Assembly: GCF_000720135.1 (NCBI RefSeq)
Contig: NZ_JOIU01000028.1
Span: 1-64,000, forward strand
Origin: Streptomyces sp. NRRL S-1022
GTDB taxonomy: Bacteria > Actinomycetota > Actinomycetes > Streptomycetales > Streptomycetaceae
Direction of reading: 5' to 3'
DNA length: 64,000 nucleotides
Shown: one piece after another, positions 59,693 to 64,000 of the stretch
Layout of the letters: each line of letters begins with the position of its first letter
Position numbering within the stretch: the first letter of the stretch is position 1
The notes under the pieces: generated by a model
The model's database searches: none
What the model saw: the letters and a program-made list of their open reading frames with translations, nothing else
What the model was told of the DNA's origin: nothing
Program-made: the position numbers and the translations under genes

Positions 59693-61270
59693 GTGACCGA
59701 GGGGGCCGGCATCCGCACCGGGGACCTGCCGGACGACCTGACCGCGACCGAGGCGGGCATGTGGCAGGCCTTCCGCAACGGCAGCGTGTACGACCTGAGC
59801 AGCGGGGACGCCACGGTGGACGATCCGCACGGCGGCCGTCCGTGGGGCCCCGAGCGGACCGTGCGCGCCCGCATCGTGTGCTGGCTGCTGCTGGACGGCC
59901 CGCCGGCGCTCGCGGGCCGGGTGGCCGCGCTGAAGCTCGTCGGCGTGCGGATCACCGGCGCGCTGGACCTGGCGGGCGGCCACGTCCCGCCGTACGTGGA
60001 GCTGACCGGCTGCCGCTTCGACGAGGAGGTCCGGCTGCCGGAGGCCCGGTTCACCACCGTGCGCCTGGCGGACTGCTCGGTGCCGCGCCTGGAGGCGGCC
60101 CGCGTGCACACCGAGGGTGATCTGCACCTGCCGCGCTGCCGGTTCCGCAGCGGGGTCCGGCTGACGGACGCGCACATCGGCACCGATCTGCTGCTCAACG
60201 AGGCGATCGTGCAGCGCGACCGCAGCGGCCGGTCGATCGCGGCGGACGGGATGACCGTGGGCCAGGACCTGCAGGCGGAGCTGCTGGAGTCGCAGGGCGA
60301 GTTCAGCCTGCGCGGCGCCCAGATCGGCGGCTCGCTCAGCCTGCGCGGCGCGAGGCTCGCCAACCCCTACGCCCGCTTCGCCCTGAACGCCCCGCAGCTG
60401 ACCGTCGAGCGCACCCTGTACCTGACCCCGGCCGGCGTGGGCAGCCCGCTGCTGAGCGGCACGACACCCGCGCGCGGGACGCGCATCCAGCCGTTCGAGT
60501 GCCGGGGCGGGGTGCGCCTGGACGACGGGCGGTTCGGGGACGCCGTCGACCTGGAGCGGGCCCGGTTCGCGTTCACCGACGACCAGGGGCTGTCCCTGCG
60601 CCGGGTGCAGACCCCGGAGCTGCGCTTCCTCGGGGACAAGCCGCAGCGGGGCAAGGTGGTGCTGTCCGGCGCGCGGGTCGTGAACCTGGTGGACCGGGCG
60701 AGCAGCTGGCCGGAGGCGGGCAGTCTGCACATGGGCGGGTTCGCCTACGAGAACCTGGTGCCGCAGGGCCCGTTCCCGCTGACCCAGCGCCTGGACTGGG
60801 TGGCGGCGGCCACCGCCGAGTACGCGCCGGAGCCGTACGAGCGGCTGGCCGCGGTGCTGCGTGCCGCCGGGGAGGACGAGGACGCGCGCGAGGTGCTGCT
60901 GGCCAAGCAGCGCCGGCGGCGCGAGACGCTGCCGCCGGCCGCCAAGGTCTGGGGGTTCGTGCAGGACTGGGTGGTGGCCTACGGCTACCGGCCGGGCCGG
61001 GCCGCGGTGTGGATGGCGGTGCTGTGGGCGGCGGGCACGCTCGCGTTCGCGCACGCCGACCATCCGCCGCTGAACTCAGGCGGCCATCCGGCGTGGAGCC
61101 CGGCGCTGTTCACGCTGGACCTGCTGCTGCCGGTGATCGACCTGGGCCAGGCCGGCCAGTGGCAGCTGCGCGGCGGCTGGCAGTGGCTGGCGGCGGTGAT
61201 GGTCCTGTTCGGGTGGGTCCTGGCGACGACGGTGGCGGCGGGCGCGACCCGGCTGCTGCGCCGGAGCTGA
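59693..61270 (+). CDS. Membrane protein with N-terminal beta-helix-like repeats
   Basis: This 525-aa protein begins at a GTG after GAGAGGAG. Residues about 75-350 are irregular pentapeptide-like repeats ([29 protein letters not shown]) that should form a right-handed beta-helix. From about 440, [31 protein letters not shown] and [26 protein letters not shown] form three membrane segments. Conserved in streptomycetes as a hypothetical or putative oxidoreductase; I see no redox motif. It is divergent from hisD. Confidence 0.8.
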   Translation: MTEGAGIRTGDLPDDLTATEAGMWQAFRNGSVYDLSSGDATVDDPHGGRPWGPERTVRARIVCWLLLDGPPALAGRVAALKLVGVRITGALDLAGGHVPPYVELTGCRFDEEVRLPEARFTTVRLADCSVPRLEAARVHTEGDLHLPRCRFRSGVRLTDAHIGTDLLLNEAIVQRDRSGRSIAADGMTVGQDLQAELLESQGEFSLRGAQIGGSLSLRGARLANPYARFALNAPQLTVERTLYLTPAGVGSPLLSGTTPARGTRIQPFECRGGVRLDDGRFGDAVDLERARFAFTDDQGLSLRRVQTPELRFLGDKPQRGKVVLSGARVVNLVDRASSWPEAGSLHMGGFAYENLVPQGPFPLTQRLDWVAAATAEYAPEPYERLAAVLRAAGEDEDAREVLLAKQRRRRETLPPAAKVWGFVQDWVVAYGYRPGRAAVWMAVLWAAGTLAFAHADHPPLNSGGHPAWSPALFTLDLLLPVIDLGQAGQWQLRGGWQWLAAVMVLFGWVLATTVAAGATRLLRRS

Positions 61271-61415
61271 GCGCACGCGAGGCACGGGGTGCCGGACGCA
61301 CACAACTTGAACATTCACCCTTTACCGGTCCTTGACCTTCCGGCGTACAACTTTCCATGACTTGACCAGCGCCTCTGGCGCCGCCCCGACCTGCGGACTT
61401 TCAATGGTCGGCACC

Positions 61416-62456
61416 ATGGCTCTGCTGCCCTCGTTCATCCGCCCCACCCGGATGACCAAACGCTCCGCGCGCCCGGCCGCCCGACCGCCGGCCGGGGACG
61501 AGGTCGTGCTCGACGCACCCGACGACCGCCTTTCGCCCGCGCTGGTCGCGGCGGCCCGGGGCGAGTACGCCGCCGCGGCCGGCCTGCTCGCCGCCACCCG
61601 CGCCGCGGCCGAGTGGGAGAACCGGGACCGCTACGTACGGCGGCTGGCCGCCTTCGCCCGCTCCCGCCCCGAGTGGTACGAGCAGTGGCGCGCCGCCGCC
61701 CCGGACCACCCCGGCGCGCTGCTGGTCGGGACCCAGCTGGCGGTGGACCGCGCCTGGCCCTCGCCGGCCCGCGCCGAGCTGCTGCGCGAGACCAGTCCGC
61801 TGATCACCGCCGCCGCCCGCGCCGACGACCGGGACCCGGTGCCGTGGCGGATCGCGCTGGACCACGCGCGCGGCTCGCGGGCCGGGCACCGCTACTTCGA
61901 GGAGCTGTGGGAGGCCGCCGTACGGCGCGCCCCGCACCACTACGGCTGTCATGTGGCCGCCCTGCGCTACCTGGCCACCTTCTGGCACGGCTCGCACAGC
62001 GAGTGCTTCGACTTCGCCGACCGGGCCGCGCAGGACGCCCCCGACGGCTCGCTCGTCCAGGCGCTGCCCGCCCGGGCCGCCTTCGGCTACCTCACCGACG
62101 GCTGCGGGCCCGAGGTGCCGCGGGCCCGCCTGGACGCGGCCGCCGACCGCGCGATCGCGCTCTCCGGCCGCTTCCCGGCGGCCGACCCCTGGCCCGCCGA
62201 GGTCCGCAACAAGCTGCTGTACGTCCTGCTGCGGCTGGACCGCTGGGAGGACGCCCGCACCCAGCTGCGCCTGATCGGCCCGTACGCCACGTCCTTCCCC
62301 TGGGACCGGCTCTCGGACGACCCGCTCGGCCACTTCCTGCGCCTGCGCGAGCACCTGGAGACGGCGGGCCCGCGGCCCGCCCCGGACGGGCTGCTGACGG
62401 CGCCCCCGGGCCCCCTGGACGGCCACGGCGAACACGCCCGCGCCGGGGACCACTAG
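61416..62456 (+). CDS. Hypothetical protein, TPR/helical-repeat-like
   Basis: I do not recognise a named family. The 346-aa product is rich in Ala, Arg and Trp, with helical pairs such as GEYAAAAGLLAATRAAAEWENRDRYVRRLAAFA and VRNKLLYVLLRLDRWEDARTQLRLIG, the pattern of tetratricopeptide-like repeats. WHGSHSECFDFADRAA is another conserved-looking block. The start is uncertain: ATG 61416 (MALLPSF) and ATG 61404 lack a clear ribosome binding site. There are no membrane or signal sequences. The preceding 145 nt are A+T-richer and probably hold a promoter. Confidence 0.7.
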   Translation: MALLPSFIRPTRMTKRSARPAARPPAGDEVVLDAPDDRLSPALVAAARGEYAAAAGLLAATRAAAEWENRDRYVRRLAAFARSRPEWYEQWRAAAPDHPGALLVGTQLAVDRAWPSPARAELLRETSPLITAAARADDRDPVPWRIALDHARGSRAGHRYFEELWEAAVRRAPHHYGCHVAALRYLATFWHGSHSECFDFADRAAQDAPDGSLVQALPARAAFGYLTDGCGPEVPRARLDAAADRAIALSGRFPAADPWPAEVRNKLLYVLLRLDRWEDARTQLRLIGPYATSFPWDRLSDDPLGHFLRLREHLETAGPRPAPDGLLTAPPGPLDGHGEHARAGDH

Positions 62457-62467
62457 GCTGGGGCGCC

Positions 62468-63208
62468 GTGACCACCGTCCGTCTCCCCCTCTTCCCGCTG
62501 AACTCGGTGCTGTTCCCGGGGCTCGTGCTGCCGCTGAACGTCTTCGAGGAGCGTTATCGCGTCATGATGCGCGAGCTGCTGAAGACCCCCGAGGACGAAT
62601 CGCGCCGGTTCGCCGTCGTCGCCATCCGCGACGGCCACGAGGTCGCGCCGAGCGACCCGGGCATGCCGGATCCCACGGCCGAGCCCGAACGGGGCCCGGC
62701 CGCCGGCTTCGGCCCCGACCCGCTCAAGTCCTTCCACTCGGTGGGCTGCGTGGCGGACGCGGCCACCGTCCGGGAGCGGTCCGACGGCACGTTCGAGGTG
62801 CTGGCCACGGGCACCACCCGGGTCCGCCTGCTGTCCGTGGACGCGTCGGGGCCGTTCCTGACCGCGGAGCTGGAGGAACTGCCGGAGGAGCCCGGGGACG
62901 AGGCCGGCGCGCTGGCCGAGGGCGTCCTGCGCTCCTTCCGCCAGTACCAGAAGCGCCTGGCGGGCGCCCGCGAGCGCTCGCTGTCCACCGGCGCCGACCT
63001 GCCGGACGACCCGAGCGTGGTGTCGTACCTGGTGGCCGCGGCGATGGTGCACGACACGCCGACCAAGCAGCGCCTGCTCCAGGCCCCGGACACCGCGTCC
63101 CGGCTGCGGGACGAGCTGAAACTCCTTCGCGCGGAGACGGCCATCATCCGTAATCTGCCGTCGTTGCCCGCGTTCGAGCTGACCCGGACGCCGACCAGTC
63201 TGAACTGA
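62468..63208 (+). CDS. Lon-protease substrate-binding-domain protein
   Basis: This 246-aa protein corresponds to the N-terminal (LAN) domain of Lon without ATPase or protease parts. It reads VRLPLFPLNSVLFPGLVLPLNVFEERYRVMMRELL, then VGCVADAATVRERSDGTFEVLATGTTRVRLL, ending in a helical bundle. Such stand-alone proteins bind peptides or act as adaptors. The GTG start is 11 nt after the preceding stop and it is probably cotranscribed with ybaK. Confidence 0.92.
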   Translation: MTTVRLPLFPLNSVLFPGLVLPLNVFEERYRVMMRELLKTPEDESRRFAVVAIRDGHEVAPSDPGMPDPTAEPERGPAAGFGPDPLKSFHSVGCVADAATVRERSDGTFEVLATGTTRVRLLSVDASGPFLTAELEELPEEPGDEAGALAEGVLRSFRQYQKRLAGARERSLSTGADLPDDPSVVSYLVAAAMVHDTPTKQRLLQAPDTASRLRDELKLLRAETAIIRNLPSLPAFELTRTPTSLN

Positions 63209-63226
63209 GGGAAGCACGACAGCCTG

Positions 63227-63730
63227 ATGGCGAAGAAGCCGAAGAAGACGCAGCAGCCCGGGGGAACGCCCGCGACGGTCGCCCTGACGGCGGCGGGCGT
63301 GGACTTCACCGTCCACGCCTACGACCACGACCCGTCCCACCCGTCCTACGGCGAGGAGGCTGCGCAGGCGATGGGCGTCTCCCCCGACCGCGTCTTCAAG
63401 ACCCTGGTGGCCGACGTGGACGGCTCCCTGGTGGTCGGCGTGGTCCCGGTGGCCGGCTCGCTGGACCTGAAGGCCCTGGCCGCGGCGGTGGGCGGCAAGC
63501 GGGCGGCCATGGCCGACCCGGTCCTCGCCGAGCGCACCACGGGCTACGTCCGCGGCGGCATCTCCCCCCTCGGCCAGCGCAAAAAGCTCCGCACCGTCCT
63601 GGACGACTCGGCCGGGGCCCACCCGACGATCTGCGTCTCGGCGGGCCGGCGCGGCCTTGAGGTGGAGCTGGCCCCGGGAGACCTGGCGAAGCTGACGGAA
63701 GCGGTCCTGGCCCCGATCGGGCGGGGCTGA
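63227..63730 (+). CDS. ybaK: Cys-tRNA(Pro)/Cys-tRNA(Cys) deacylase YbaK
   Basis: This 167-aa editing enzyme removes mischarged cysteine from tRNA(Pro). It has TPATVALTAAGVDFTVHAYDHDP, GVSPDRVFKTLVADVDG (with the catalytic Lys in FKTL), AAAVGGKRAAMADP, TGYVRGGISPLGQRKKLRTVLD and ICVSAGRRGLEVELAP, all YbaK/EbsC signatures. It starts at ATG 63227, 18 nt after the previous stop. Confidence 0.95.
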   Translation: MAKKPKKTQQPGGTPATVALTAAGVDFTVHAYDHDPSHPSYGEEAAQAMGVSPDRVFKTLVADVDGSLVVGVVPVAGSLDLKALAAAVGGKRAAMADPVLAERTTGYVRGGISPLGQRKKLRTVLDDSAGAHPTICVSAGRRGLEVELAPGDLAKLTEAVLAPIGRG

Positions 63731-63752
63731 CGGGCGTCCTCCGCCGCGCCGG

Positions 63753-64000
63753 TCAGTCGACCGGCGCCTCGGGGTCGCGTGGGCCGAACAGCGCGGTCAG
63801 TCCGAGATGCGCCAGCAGTCCGGCCAACGGCCACGCCAGCAACGCCCCCTTGGCCGACAGCTTCAGCGGCGCGGAGAACGTCACCCCCTTGCCCACGGCC
63901 CGCGCGTGCGCGAGCACGTCGGACTCGGGACCGAGCCACACCCCGAGCCGCCAGGCCAGCAGGGACCCCAGCAGTCCGCCGAGCCCCAGCCCCACCACCA
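63753..64000 (-). CDS. Membrane protein (DUF2567-like), cut by the window edge
   Basis: Only the C-terminal part (about 81 residues) is visible. It includes LGLGGLLGSLLAWRLGVWLGPESDVLAHARAVGKGVTFSAPLKLSAKGALLAWPLAGLLAHLGLTALFG, with two membrane helices and a GxxF/APL loop like actinobacterial DUF2567 proteins. The true start lies beyond 64000. It is convergent with ybaK. Confidence 0.6.
   Translation of the reverse strand, partial: VVGLGLGGLLGSLLAWRLGVWLGPESDVLAHARAVGKGVTFSAPLKLSAKGALLAWPLAGLLAHLGLTALFGPRDPEAPVD

Overview
The window looks like Streptomyces chromosome. Evidence: very high G+C with strongly biased third codon positions, many GTG starts, runs of 1-4 nt stop/start overlaps, and a trp/his layout typical of the genus: trpE apart from trpC-trpM-trpB-trpA, priA doing both HisA and TrpF work, and RidA inside the his operon. 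From memory the order pyk ... gltD-gltB ... lgt-trpA-trpB ... hisF-hisD matches the S. coelicolor core chromosome around SCO2014-SCO2060; I could not check this.

Layout. 1-8.3 kb: an N-terminally broken LAGLIDADG-type gene, pyruvate kinase, a Tat-exported 5'-nucleotidase, a decayed SGNH hydrolase, a coupled amine N-monooxygenase/PLP decarboxylase pair like DesB/DesA but without desC/desD, and an NmrA-like reductase. 8.4-15.6 kb: an M1 aminopeptidase, chorismate mutase, a divergent AraC regulator/GH35 beta-galactosidase pair, a zincin with a zinc ribbon, and a collapsed DHA2 transporter. 15.7-25.7 kb: a compact steroid C/D-ring (HIP) catabolic cluster matching the mycobacterial KstR2 regulon gene for gene (two SDRs, EchA20, IpdA, IpdB, IpdC, FadA6, KstR2, IpdF, FadE30 and a second acyl-CoA dehydrogenase). 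Both of its divergent promoters carry a KstR2-like palindrome, and five DnaA-box-like sequences sit beside one of them. 25.7-33.7 kb: a VWA protein, glutamate synthase gltD/gltB, and a VIT/CCC1 metal transporter with two iron-box-like sequences upstream.

34.0-42.5 kb: one long overlapping transcription unit with four ADP-ribosylglycohydrolase-family genes, a ribokinase, a CaiB/BaiF CoA-transferase and an HpcH/HpaI-type lyase. The first protein has a C-terminal tail of 17 nine-residue repeats followed by a second repeat block, and the second has lost key metal-site residues. 42.5-51.3 kb: lgt, a membrane DsbA-like protein and the trp region (trpA, trpB, trpM, trpC, three small membrane proteins, trpE, hisI). 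51.4-53.7 kb: a TIGR03085 protein, a VOC protein and an MFS transporter. 53.8-59.5 kb: the his operon hisD-hisC-hisB-(small membrane protein)-hisH-priA-ridA-hisF. 59.7-64 kb: a repeat-rich membrane protein, a hypothetical protein, a Lon-substrate-binding-domain protein, YbaK and a membrane protein cut by the window edge.

How it fits together: chorismate mutase and trpE draw on chorismate, and gltBD supplies glutamate for amination. PriA links the trp and his pathways, and RidA and TrpM are small accessory proteins in them. The accessory content (KstR2 cluster, DesAB-like pair, ADP-ribosylglycohydrolase/ribokinase array, gene remnants) lies between these conserved housekeeping blocks. No tRNA, rRNA, CRISPR array or intact insertion sequence was seen.
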